Part shown: positions 24,841 to 34,600 of the stretch, in pieces
Layout of the letters: every line of letters begins with the position of its first letter
Numbering within the stretch: the stretch's first letter is position 1
Source of the DNA: Flavobacterium limi
Lineage (GTDB): Bacteria > Bacteroidota > Bacteroidia > Flavobacteriales > Flavobacteriaceae
Direction of reading: 5' to 3'
Assembly (NCBI RefSeq): GCF_010645075.1
Contig: NZ_JAADZV010000004.1
Span: 62,001-126,000, forward strand
Length of the DNA: 64,000 nucleotides
The notes under the pieces: generated by a model
The model's database searches: none
Seen by the model: only the letters and a program-made list of their open reading frames with translations
What the model was told of the DNA's origin: nothing
Translations under genes and position numbers: made by a program

Positions 24841-26739
24841 ATGAACAAATTTGAACAATTAGGATTGAATGAATCGTTACTGAAGGCGATTTTAGATCTA
24901 GGATTTGAGAATCCGTCAGAAGTACAGGAGAAAGCGATTCCCCTATTATTGGAAAAAGATACAGATATGGTTGCGTTGGCTCAGACAGGGACAGGGAAAA
25001 CGGCAGCTTTTGGTTTTCCGCTAATTCAAAAAATTGATGCTGACAACAGAAATACACAGGCATTAGTTTTATCGCCAACAAGGGAGCTTTGTTTACAGAT
25101 TACTAACGAACTTAAAAACTACTCAAAGTACGAAAAAGGTATTAATGTGGTAGCAGTTTACGGAGGGGCTAGTATTACAGAGCAAGCCAGAGAAATTAAA
25201 AGAGGAGCTCAGATTATTGTAGCTACTCCTGGAAGAATGCAGGACATGATCAACAGAGGCTTAGTAAACATTAAGAGTATAGATTACTGTGTTCTTGATG
25301 AGGCTGACGAAATGCTGAACATGGGATTTTATGAGGACATAGTATCTATTTTATCAGATACTCCGGACGAAAAAAGTACATGGCTGTTCTCTGCAACTAT
25401 GCCGCAAGAGGTTGCCAGAATTGCAAAACAATTCATGAGCGAACCATTAGAAATCACAGTAGGTACTAAAAACTCAGGATCAGCAACGGTTTCTCACGAA
25501 TTTTACTTAGTTAATGCACGTGATCGTTACGAAGCATTAAAAAGATTAGCTGATGCAAATCCGGACATTTTCTCAGTAGTTTTCTGCCGTACAAAAAGAG
25601 ACACTCAGGCAATTGCCGAAAAATTAATTGAAGATGGATATAGTGCTGCTGCGTTACACGGAGATTTATCTCAGGCACAGCGTGATGGTGTAATGAAATC
25701 TTTCCGTGGAAGACAAATCCAGATGCTTGTTGCTACTGACGTTGCTGCACGTGGAATTGATGTTGATAACGTAACGCACGTTGTAAACTACCAGTTACCG
25801 GATGAAATTGAAACGTACAACCACCGTTCAGGACGTACCGGTAGAGCCGGAAAATTAGGAACTTCTATTGTTATTGTTACAAAAAGTGAGTTACGTAAAA
25901 TTTCTTCTATCGAAAGAATCATCAAACAAAAATTCGAAGAAAAATCAATTCCATCCGGAATCGAAATCTGCGAAATTCAGTTATTACACCTAGCTAATAA
26001 GATTAAAGATACTGAAGTTGATCATGAAATTGACAACTATTTACCGGCAATCAACAATGTTCTTGAAGATTTATCTAAAGAAGAACTGATTAAGAAAATG
26101 GTTTCAGTAGAATTCAACCGTTTCATTACTTACTACAAAAAGAACAGGGATATTTCTGTTCAGTCTTCTAACGAAAGACGTGAAAGAGGTGATTCTGAAC
26201 CAAGAGAATTCAATAATAACGGAGCTGTTCGTTATTTTGTAAACATTGGTTCGAGAGACAATTTTGACTGGATGACTCTTAAAGATTACCTGAAAGAAAC
26301 ATTAGAATTAGGTCGCGATGATGTTTTCAAGGTAGATGTAAAAGAAGGTTTCTCTTTCTTCAACACAGACCCTGAGCATACTGATAAAGTTATGGATATA
26401 TTAAACAACGTTCAGTTAGAAGGACGTCGTATTAATGTTGAAATTTCTAAAAATGACGGTGGAGGAAGACGAGATCACAACAACCGTGGAGGAAGACGAG
26501 ATTCAGGAAGAAGAGATGGAAACTTTGCTCCAAGACGTGAAGGTTCAGGTGGTGGATTCAGAAGCGACAGAAGCTCAGCTCCAAGACGCGAAGGTTCTGG
26601 AGGAGGTTTTAGAAGCGAAAGAAATTCTGCGCCAAGAGAAGGAGGTTTCAGAAGAAGCGAAGGAAGTTCAGACAGGGCTCCAAGACGTTCAGAAAGTTTT
26701 GGTGATTCGCCAAGACCAAGAAGACCAAGAAGAGATTAA
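24841..26739 (+). CDS. DEAD-box RNA helicase with DbpA-type RNA-binding domain and RGG-like tail
   Basis: The ATG at 24841 gives 632 residues. It has a Q motif (FEQLGLNESL), motif I AQTGTGKT, motif II DEAD, motif III SAT and motif VI HRSGRTGRAG. Residues about 460-540 (RYFVNIGSRDNFDW to INVEISKND) form a DbpA/CsdA-type RNA recognition fold. The last 80 residues are a low-complexity tail of Gly, Arg and Ser with repeated APRREGSGGGFRS units. It probably unwinds structured RNA in ribosome assembly or at low temperature, like CsdA/DeaD. It is a single-gene unit with its own terminator. Confidence 0.95.
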   Translation: MNKFEQLGLNESLLKAILDLGFENPSEVQEKAIPLLLEKDTDMVALAQTGTGKTAAFGFPLIQKIDADNRNTQALVLSPTRELCLQITNELKNYSKYEKGINVVAVYGGASITEQAREIKRGAQIIVATPGRMQDMINRGLVNIKSIDYCVLDEADEMLNMGFYEDIVSILSDTPDEKSTWLFSATMPQEVARIAKQFMSEPLEITVGTKNSGSATVSHEFYLVNARDRYEALKRLADANPDIFSVVFCRTKRDTQAIAEKLIEDGYSAAALHGDLSQAQRDGVMKSFRGRQIQMLVATDVAARGIDVDNVTHVVNYQLPDEIETYNHRSGRTGRAGKLGTSIVIVTKSELRKISSIERIIKQKFEEKSIPSGIEICEIQLLHLANKIKDTEVDHEIDNYLPAINNVLEDLSKEELIKKMVSVEFNRFITYYKKNRDISVQSSNERRERGDSEPREFNNNGAVRYFVNIGSRDNFDWMTLKDYLKETLELGRDDVFKVDVKEGFSFFNTDPEHTDKVMDILNNVQLEGRRINVEISKNDGGGRRDHNNRGGRRDSGRRDGNFAPRREGSGGGFRSDRSSAPRREGSGGGFRSERNSAPREGGFRRSEGSSDRAPRRSESFGDSPRPRRPRRD

Positions 26740-26761
26740 TTATTTAATTATCTTAAAATAC

Positions 26762-26806
26762 AAATCCCAAATTCCATATATAATTGGAATTTGGGATTTT
26801 TTCTTA
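26762..26806 (+). terminator. Rho-independent terminator
   Basis: A 15-bp perfect stem (26762-26776 with 26785-26799) with an 8-base loop, then a T-rich run. It lies 22 bp after the helicase stop. Confidence 0.88.
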
Positions 26807-26912
26807 TATCTAAGAATCCCACCACCGTCTTTGTTAATTTTCTGATAATAATATTCAGATACTACGAAATATTTAATCCCGATTTACTACTTTTAGTGCT
26901 TTAAATCAGTAT

Positions 26913-27686
26913 ATGAAATATTTCACAGTTTTCTTTTTTACACTATTGTCGGCGATTGGTTTGTCACAGGAAACGACATCTACGATACCTCAAAGGGTTT
27001 CCGGTTACATATATAATGACAATAGTAAAGAGCCTATTCCCAATGTAAATGTCATTAACACTAACAAAGTACGTGGTGCTATGTCTGATGCGAAAGGGTA
27101 TTTTGAAATAGATGTTCAGGTTAATGACACCCTTCATTTTTCTATATTAGGTTTTCAATCTCTAAGAATCAGAGTAACAAATGACTGGGTAAAAAATAAA
27201 GTTACAAGAATTCAGCTTACAGAAAAAGCAATTGCCCTTGAAGAAGTTGTTATTGCTCCATTTCATTTAACCGGTTATCTTGAAGTGGATTCGAAATTAA
27301 TCCCAACCAAAGAAAACTACCGTTACAGTATTTCAGGACTTACACAAGGCTACGAAGCAGGTGAATATTCTCCAAATGCTTTCGGAAAAGTTTTGGGTTC
27401 TATTTTTAACCCGGCCGACATGCTCTATAATTTCTTTGGAAAGAACGGAAGAGAGCTTAAGAAACTCAAAGAAATGAGGAAAGATGATACTGTCCGAAAT
27501 CTTTTGGAATCAAAATACGATCGTGAAACAGTAGCTGTTCTTTTAGGGATAAGCAAAGATGAAATTCCTCAAATTTTAGAGCGTTGCAGCTATTCAGAAG
27601 CTTTTATTCAGGAAGCAAATGATTTACAGATTATGGATGCCATCAGTGCCTGTTATGAGCAATATAAGGTATTAAAACGAAATTAA
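26913..27686 (+). CDS. Secreted carboxypeptidase-like regulatory domain protein
   Basis: A 257-residue protein with a signal peptide (LSAIGLSQ). Residues 30-110 are a CarbopepD_reg_2 beta sandwich with VSGYIYNDNSKEPIPNVNV, TNKVRGAMSDAKGYFEIDV and HFSILGFQSLRI. An EVVIAP phrase follows and then an alpha-helical C-terminal half (LKEMRKDDTVRNLLESKYD). This is the common stand-alone form of the domain that is found at the N-terminus of TonB-dependent receptors, but no barrel follows. Function is unknown; it is probably an envelope protein. It stands alone. Confidence 0.85.
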   Translation: MKYFTVFFFTLLSAIGLSQETTSTIPQRVSGYIYNDNSKEPIPNVNVINTNKVRGAMSDAKGYFEIDVQVNDTLHFSILGFQSLRIRVTNDWVKNKVTRIQLTEKAIALEEVVIAPFHLTGYLEVDSKLIPTKENYRYSISGLTQGYEAGEYSPNAFGKVLGSIFNPADMLYNFFGKNGRELKKLKEMRKDDTVRNLLESKYDRETVAVLLGISKDEIPQILERCSYSEAFIQEANDLQIMDAISACYEQYKVLKRN

Positions 27687-27707
27687 AAATCCTCAGGTTA
27701 TTAGTTA

Positions 27708-27820
27708 TTAGTCCTTAGTTATTAGTCGACTCTGGCTTACAAACCTCATTTGCTTTAGTTGTTAATTAAAAACGCAAATACTACAATTTCATACACAATT
27801 TACTAATCACTAAGGACTAA
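27708..27820. repeat. Long-spaced inverted repeat
   Basis: A 19-bp arm at 27708-27726 (around AGTCCTTAGT) and its inverted copy at 27802-27820 with one mismatch, 75 bp apart, between convergent genes. It may act as a two-way terminator or be an interspersed palindromic unit. Confidence 0.55.
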
Positions 27821-27840
27821 AAAACTCAGGACTAATTTAT

Positions 27841-29301
27841 TTATTTAACCGGTATATTCGAAAGAATTTCCAAAACAAATTTCCAATATTTCTGAGCTGA
27901 AGAAATACTTGCTCTTTCATCAGGAGAATGTGCTCCGTGAATTGTCGGTCCAAAAGAAATCATATCCATATCAGGATAATTTGTTCCTAAAATTCCACAC
28001 TCCAAGCCTGCGTGACAAGCAACCACTTTAGGTTTTTCACCATTTTGTTTTTCGTAAATATCTTTTAAAACTTCTAATATTTCAGAATTCACGTTTGGTG
28101 TCCATCCCGGATAAGAACCTGAAAGTTCTACTTCACAGCCCACTAATTCAAAAGCAGAACGCAATGAATTTGCCAGATCAAATTTGGATGATTCAACAGA
28201 AGAACGGGTCAGACATCCCACTAAAATTTCACCATCTTTTACAACAACACGGGCAATATTATTTGAAGTTTCTACTAAATCAGCCATGTCTGCGCTCATT
28301 CTGTAAACTCCGTTGTGAGCTGCATAAATTGCTCTTATAATCCCTTCCTGAACACCTAAATCCATTACTTTTTCAGGCAGATCCCCTTTTACAATTTCAA
28401 TAGCCAGGTTTGGCTCAGTCGTTTTATATTCAGCCTTAATATCGTTGATGATTTCCTGCATATCGAAAATGTAAGCTTCATCAAACATTTCAGAAATAAT
28501 CACTTTCGCTACACTTTCCCTCGGAATTGCATTTCGTAAACTTCCTCCGTTAATTTCTGCAATCTGCAATCCAAAATTTTCAAAAGCATCAAACAACAAA
28601 CGGTTCATAATTTTATTGGCATTCCCTAATCCTTTATGAATATCCATTCCTGAATGTCCGCCATTTAATCCTTTTACTGTAATGGTGTACCCTACAGAAC
28701 CTTCCGGAACTTCCTCATCGTGGTAAGATCTTGTTGCCGTTACATCGATTCCTCCGGCACATCCAATATCAATTTCATCGTCTTCTTCAGTATCCAGATT
28801 CAACAAAATCTGACCTTGCAAAATTCCTCCTTTTAAATTTAGAGCACCTGTCATTCCGGTTTCTTCATCAATTGTAAACAAAGCTTCAATTGCTGGATGC
28901 TGAATATCTTTGCTTTCCAGAATTGCCATAATTGTAGCTACCCCTAACCCATTGTCAGCTCCAAGTGTAGTTCCTCTCGCACGGACCCAATCGCCATCAA
29001 CATACATATCGATTCCCTGAGTATCAAAATCAAAAACGGTATCGGCATTTTTTTGATGTACCATATCAAGATGCCCCTGCATTACGATTGGTTTGCGATT
29101 TTCCATTCCCGGAGTTGCCGGTTTTCTGATGATTACATTTCTGATTTCGTCTTCAAAAGTTTCTAAACCTAAGCTCTTGCCAAAGTTTTTCATAAACTCA
29201 ATTACACGTTCTTCCTTTTTTGACGGACGCGGAACGGCATTTAAATCTGCAAATTTATTCCAAAGTGGTTTTGGTTCCAGATTTCTTATTTCCTGACTCA
29301 T
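27841..29301 (-). CDS. pepD: Aminoacyl-histidine dipeptidase (M20, PepD)
   Basis: The ATG at 29299-29301 (MSQEIRNLEPKPLW) gives 486 residues; an upstream TTG overlaps the -7 element and is rejected. It has GHLDMVHQK and LGADNGLGVA with zinc ligands, the catalytic acid in TIDEETGMTGA, a lid domain with GLNGGHSGMDIHKG, and ACHAGLECG plus GPTIHGAHSPDE at the end. It hydrolyses dipeptides such as carnosine-type Xaa-His in the cytoplasm. Length is typical. It is a single gene. Confidence 0.95.
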   Translation of the reverse strand: MSQEIRNLEPKPLWNKFADLNAVPRPSKKEERVIEFMKNFGKSLGLETFEDEIRNVIIRKPATPGMENRKPIVMQGHLDMVHQKNADTVFDFDTQGIDMYVDGDWVRARGTTLGADNGLGVATIMAILESKDIQHPAIEALFTIDEETGMTGALNLKGGILQGQILLNLDTEEDDEIDIGCAGGIDVTATRSYHDEEVPEGSVGYTITVKGLNGGHSGMDIHKGLGNANKIMNRLLFDAFENFGLQIAEINGGSLRNAIPRESVAKVIISEMFDEAYIFDMQEIINDIKAEYKTTEPNLAIEIVKGDLPEKVMDLGVQEGIIRAIYAAHNGVYRMSADMADLVETSNNIARVVVKDGEILVGCLTRSSVESSKFDLANSLRSAFELVGCEVELSGSYPGWTPNVNSEILEVLKDIYEKQNGEKPKVVACHAGLECGILGTNYPDMDMISFGPTIHGAHSPDERASISSAQKYWKFVLEILSNIPVK

Positions 29302-29334
29302 ATATTTTGTTTGATGTTTAACAATTAAGAGCTC

Positions 29335-29342
29335 CAAAGTTA
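29335..29342 (-). promoter_or_regulatory. -7 element before pepD
   Basis: TAACTTTG on the minus strand, 33 bp upstream of the chosen start. No clear -33 element. Confidence 0.4.
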
Positions 29343-29410
29343 CAAAGTTTAAATTCTTTTTCGATACTAATTAATATTGTATTTATATTTACGTATCCAA
29401 AATATACATC

Positions 29411-30472
29411 GTGAAATCAAAATACATTTTACCTTTATTTCTTCTTATTCAGATTATCTTTTTAAAAATCCTTCCTTTTTTCCCGGATTTTGTTGAAGGA
29501 GGTTACAGCAACAATTTATACATCAGAATTTCACATTTCTCCAGAACGCTTTTAGGAAAAATTCCGTTTTCTGTTGGCGACTGCATTTATGCGATTCTAA
29601 TTATTTCTATAATTAGCTGGTTCTGGAAAATTAGGAAAAGATGGAAGGCTGACTGGAAAAATCATGTTCTTACAATTTTAGGCAAAATATCTATTTTTTA
29701 CTTTTTCTTTCATTTTTTATGGGCTTTCAATTATTATCGTGAGCCGCTTTTTCAAAAGATGAATATTAAAAAAGAATATACAGATGCTGAACTTTTAGCT
29801 TTTACCAAAAGATTAATTTCTAAAACAAATGAAATTCAGTTTCAGATCACCAAAAATGATAGTGCAAAAGTCGTTTTCCCTTATTCTCAGAAAGAGGTTT
29901 TTCAGATGAATTTAAACGGTTATGACAATTTAGCCAAAGAACATCCTTATTTTAAATACAAAACCCTGAGTATAAAAAAATCATTATTCAGCGTTCCTCT
30001 CACCTATATGGGCTTTGGAGGATATCTTAATCCGTTTACTAACGAAGCACAGGTAAACGATTTATTGCCTATGTATAATTTTCCTGTGACAAGTGCGCAT
30101 GAAATGGCTCACCAAATCGGTTTTGCAAGTGAAAGTGAATGTAATTTTATTGGTGTCCTTGCATCAGTTAAGAATGAAAATGTATATTACCAATACTCAG
30201 GTTATAGTTTTGCCCTGCGGTATTGTTTAGGAATCTGGCAGGTTAAAAACGAAAAAATTTTCAAACTATTAAAAAAACAAACTCATACAGGTATTTTAAA
30301 AAATTACAAAGAAAGCCATGATTTCTGGAGACAATACGACACTTTTATCGATAAAGGCTTTCATTTTCTCTATGATAATTTCTTAAAAACAAACAATCAA
30401 AAAGACGGAATGGAGGGTTATAGCAAATTTGTAGATTTGATGGTGAATTATTATAGGGAAAAAGATTTTTAA
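29411..30472 (+). CDS. DUF3810 membrane protein with HExxH motif
   Basis: A 353-residue protein that starts at GTG. It has an N-terminal membrane segment, a second at about 55-75 and a third at about 95-110. A large domain follows with YMGFGGYLNPFTNEAQVN and TSAHEMAHQIGFASESECNF. HEMAHQ with the following ESE is a gluzincin-like metal site. DUF3810 proteins are predicted membrane metallopeptidases of unknown substrate. Its stop overlaps by 4 bp with the stop of the convergent YD-repeat gene. Confidence 0.88.
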   Translation: MKSKYILPLFLLIQIIFLKILPFFPDFVEGGYSNNLYIRISHFSRTLLGKIPFSVGDCIYAILIISIISWFWKIRKRWKADWKNHVLTILGKISIFYFFFHFLWAFNYYREPLFQKMNIKKEYTDAELLAFTKRLISKTNEIQFQITKNDSAKVVFPYSQKEVFQMNLNGYDNLAKEHPYFKYKTLSIKKSLFSVPLTYMGFGGYLNPFTNEAQVNDLLPMYNFPVTSAHEMAHQIGFASESECNFIGVLASVKNENVYYQYSGYSFALRYCLGIWQVKNEKIFKLLKKQTHTGILKNYKESHDFWRQYDTFIDKGFHFLYDNFLKTNNQKDGMEGYSKFVDLMVNYYREKDF

Positions 30473-31650
30473 CGGTAGTATATAATTTCTCTTTTACAAA
30501 TTTCAGTAGATATCAAATTATTCCTGTCTTTACCCTCAACCTTTTGCATGCTTATCCAATTTCCATTTTTATCGTAAATATATTTTTTAATTATAACTTT
30601 TATAGTTGATCCTTCCTCTGTTACATATTGTTCTGAAATTATATTATGAAACTTATCATACTGAGTAATTTGCGTTTTGTACCTTTCACGTCCTAACATT
30701 CTATATTTACCGATTATTTCTTCATCTTTTGTTTTGTTTCCAAATTCATCATATTCATAAATGAAATGGTAACCCCAAAAAGGTAATTTATCAGTGTAAA
30801 CATACATTCCTTTGCTTTCTACTTTATTCCCTTTGTTATCATAAATAAAATATTCATCTGTATTGTGTGGCGAAAAACTTGTCAATTGATATTTTTTAAT
30901 AAGCTGATTATTAAAATTATACTCATAACCAAATAAAGGATTAGGATCACAATCTCCGCTGCCATAAACTACACAGTATCCTTCTTTGATCAAATTCCCA
31001 TTTTCATCATATTGATAGTTACTGATTTTAATAGTTTTATTATTTCGAAAATTCGAAACTTTTTTCAATACTATTTTATCATTATCGTTATACTGATATT
31101 CTTCTGTTTCATATAAAAAATTAGATTTATTTTCTTGGGTCTTTTCGTTATAATTACTAAATCCTCCATATGAATAAGACGTCTGCTCAATTTTCCTGTT
31201 TTTAGAGTCGTATTTATAATAGTATTCTTTGACCAAAATATTACTCATATAATTCTTTAGATGAATTAGATTCGAGTTTCTGTCATATTGATAAATATCC
31301 CCATCAATCCCAAAATCCATTTTATTTAACTTTGAAATTAACCTCGCCTTTTTAAAAGTGTAATTAACCTCTTCTACTCTCAGTCTTTTATTAAATACAT
31401 CCAAACCTAATCCGTAATATTTAATAGTTTCTGCGTCTCCTTTTTTACTAAAAAAATAAACAATAGAGTCGGCATAACTTTTATTTATCAAATTTTCGCT
31501 TTTAACTTTAAGTGTTTTTACTTTTCCGTTTAAAACAACATTTAATTTATCATTTTCTTCTGAATTAAAACTGGTTTTCTTACTCTGACCATAAAAAACA
31601 GAACAGAATCCAAAAAAAACTACAAAACTCTTCAAAATAATTTCCCTCAT
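30469..31650 (-). CDS. Secreted YD-repeat protein, third gene of the barrel/A2M operon
   Basis: From the ATG at 31648-31650 the protein has 393 residues with a signal peptide (FGFCSVFYGQ). It is built from about ten YD-type repeats: YDRNSNLIHL, YDSKNRKIEQ, YDENGNLIKE, YDNKGNKVES, YDEFGNKTKD, YDKNGNWISM. There is no RHS core, toxin domain or T9SS sorting domain. It starts 8 bp after the stop of the A2M gene, so it belongs to the same operon. Such short repeat sheets are likely periplasmic or surface scaffolds. A functional link to the barrel and A2M proteins is inferred from the operon only. Confidence 0.8.
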   Translation of the reverse strand: MREIILKSFVVFFGFCSVFYGQSKKTSFNSEENDKLNVVLNGKVKTLKVKSENLINKSYADSIVYFFSKKGDAETIKYYGLGLDVFNKRLRVEEVNYTFKKARLISKLNKMDFGIDGDIYQYDRNSNLIHLKNYMSNILVKEYYYKYDSKNRKIEQTSYSYGGFSNYNEKTQENKSNFLYETEEYQYNDNDKIVLKKVSNFRNNKTIKISNYQYDENGNLIKEGYCVVYGSGDCDPNPLFGYEYNFNNQLIKKYQLTSFSPHNTDEYFIYDNKGNKVESKGMYVYTDKLPFWGYHFIYEYDEFGNKTKDEEIIGKYRMLGRERYKTQITQYDKFHNIISEQYVTEEGSTIKVIIKKYIYDKNGNWISMQKVEGKDRNNLISTEICKREIIYYR

Positions 31651-31658
31651 AAAATTAA

Positions 31659-34600
31659 TTAATTTAGCACCTCCATTTCTAATCCCTGATTCCAATTTTT
31701 ATGTTCATTTTCATAATACAAATAGACAGACGAAGCTACTGCTTTATAAGTTCCGGGAATAATTGCTTTTAAATCGATATTCACTTTTCTGGTTTCCCTG
31801 CTGTCTAATTTTCTGAAATAAAATACCAATTCACTATCAAATATTTCATAATAATCGATTATTTTTTTCTCTACAAGTTCTTTTAATTGCCAAGGTTCAG
31901 GCGTCATTCCACCCGGAATTCCTATTCTTGCAATTGGGTTCGAAAGCTGTTGAGTACTTTTATTTTGTATTTCAATTTCAACTCTTGCTGTCTCACTAAT
32001 TTTTACTGTATTGTTAGCAATCTTTGTTTTTAAAGCTAACTTACAATTGTTAGAATTATTTGGGGTATATGTTTGATATTGCACATAAAACAAATAAGGT
32101 ACTGAAGCTTCATCCGGAATTTGGATAGAAAAATTATTATGTCCTGCATTCACGTTGAGATTTTTCAAAATGACATTTCCATCTTTTTCTTTTTGAGAAA
32201 CATCAATTGGCTGATTGTTCAGATTCAGTATTGCATCCCTTAAAGGTGTCGTGTAAAAAGCAATTTTAATATATTCTGTAATCGCTTTCAAAGCAAGGGC
32301 CGTAGCTTGCGTTGATCCAAACCCATAAACACTTTTAGATGACTGAATGTAATCTAATATGTCTGAAATCTCTTTTGAAATTCGCCCTTCTTTCAGTAAA
32401 GCCAGCGCATAGAGTGATGCAATCTCAGTACTCATCGACCTTCCATAACTATTAATTATTGATTGTTCCGCTTTTAAATCTTTGATTTTCTGTTTCTCAA
32501 TTGCAGCTTTAATTAATTTCATCAATTGTTTATATTCCTGCGTTTTATTTAAATTAAAAGAAGTCAAAGCCATCAACTCCATTCGGTACAAATCTTTACT
32601 TTCTAAAGCTTCCGTTAAAGCATTTTGGTACTGTTTATCAAAATCTTTTTGACCTACTTCAGATAAAACATATACGATATAAGCATTATTTACTGCATAC
32701 TTAATTCCCGAGAAGCCATATTTTGCCGGATTTTGATGAAAACCGCCTTTATTGTCTTTTCTGGAATTCAGCCACTTTAAATTTCCTTCAATTAAGTTTT
32801 TATCTATATTGATAAATTCCTTCATTTCATTAAATTGTAACAGGCCATAAGCCGTTAAAGCTTCATTGCCCGGATTTCCGCCGTACCATTCGTAACCGCC
32901 TTCTTTTGATTCATAGTTTCTTAACTTATTGTATCCTGTTTCTAAGTATTTCAAAGCTTTTTCTTTAAATTCCGGTGATATATTTCTGAATTTCAATAAC
33001 TGCATTGCCATGATATTAGGATAATTTGATGATGAAACCTGCTCAAAACATCCTGAAGGCTCCCGCATCATACTTTGCAGTCCGTCAAAAATTGAAGAAA
33101 ATGGATTATATAATAGCTTAACCCCAGCATCAACCGAACCAGGCAACGCATCTGTAATTCTGAAATCTGCATTACGTGATTTAGTTCCGGCAATGTCAAC
33201 ATTCATCGGAAAACCTTTTGCATAAACATCTATAAACTTTAGGATTTTGGTTTTGTAATTTTCTCCTTCCAGTATAATTTCCAAAGGAAGTTTTTTACCA
33301 ATTTTATTAGCAGTTATTGAAATATAAATGGTTTTGGCTTCATTTGATTTTAATTCTGTAAATGGATTATTGTACGCTGTATTATCAAAATCAACTTTAC
33401 AATTTAGTTTTAAATCCTTCTCAGAATTATTTTTCAACCAAATTGGTATGCGAATAATATCTTCCTGTGAAGCATAAACGGGAACTTTTACGTCACTCTG
33501 AATCAATTCTTTTACAGAGTAGGATGCTTCTGCTCTTCCGATATCTCCTTTATAAGAAGTTCCTTCTGCCACTATTTTGAAAGATGTATTATCATCAGAA
33601 TTGTAAAATTCAAAATTAGCCTCACCTTTATTATTCGTCTGCACAACGGGATTCCAGTAAATACAACTTCTAAAATCATTTTTTTCTTCAACCATTGTTG
33701 ATGCATATTTTGGCGCATAAAAACAATCTGCCTCATTAAGCTTTTTTTTAACCGATTTTAAAATATTCTGAAAAGTGTAATGATGCTTTTTCCCTAAAAT
33801 AATATTTCCACTGAGCAATTTATTTTTTGTAGTCACCAAAATAACACCATATGCACCACCCGAACCATACACTGCCGTGGCAGAAGCGTCTTTCAATACT
33901 ACAATTGATTCGATTGAATTAGGAGACAATCTTCCTAAAATAGAAGAATTTTCATTGTTTGCGTATGGAATTCCATCTACAACAATCAGGGGCTGGCTTG
34001 CTGACCTGCTTCCATAAATTGATGATGCGCCACGAATTCTAACAGCATTAGCTCCGCCTGGCTCACCTGATGCAGATGTAATTTGAAGACCTGCAACCCT
34101 GCCATTCAACGAAGAAGAAATATCCTGACGAGCAATAACTGATATTGATCCTGTCAATGATGATTTTCTTTGGTAAGCATATCCTGCAACCACAACTTCA
34201 TTTAGAGAATTATTTTCCTGATCCAATAAAATCGTATTTACAATTGGTTTTGTATTTACTGACTCCTTCTTAGGCTTGAAATCATTATAACTTACTTCCA
34301 GAATATCTTTATTCGAAAGTGTATCTTTCATCATAAAAAAAGCAGTTTCGTTTGAAATTGAATTTGTTATAGTGTATTGACGGCTATTTTTACTTTCAAC
34401 TGCCAAATAAGCCAAATCTGTAAACGGAATTCGATTGAACATAAAATAACCGCTTGAATTGCTTTTTGTCTCATATACTTTCCCTTTATCCGTAAAAAAC
34501 AGCACCTTTGCAGAAACAGGTTTTTGTTTATTATTTTGCACAAAGCCTTCAATTACATTTCCTTTTTCGGGTGTAAAGTTTTTTCTTTCAGAAAGTAATT

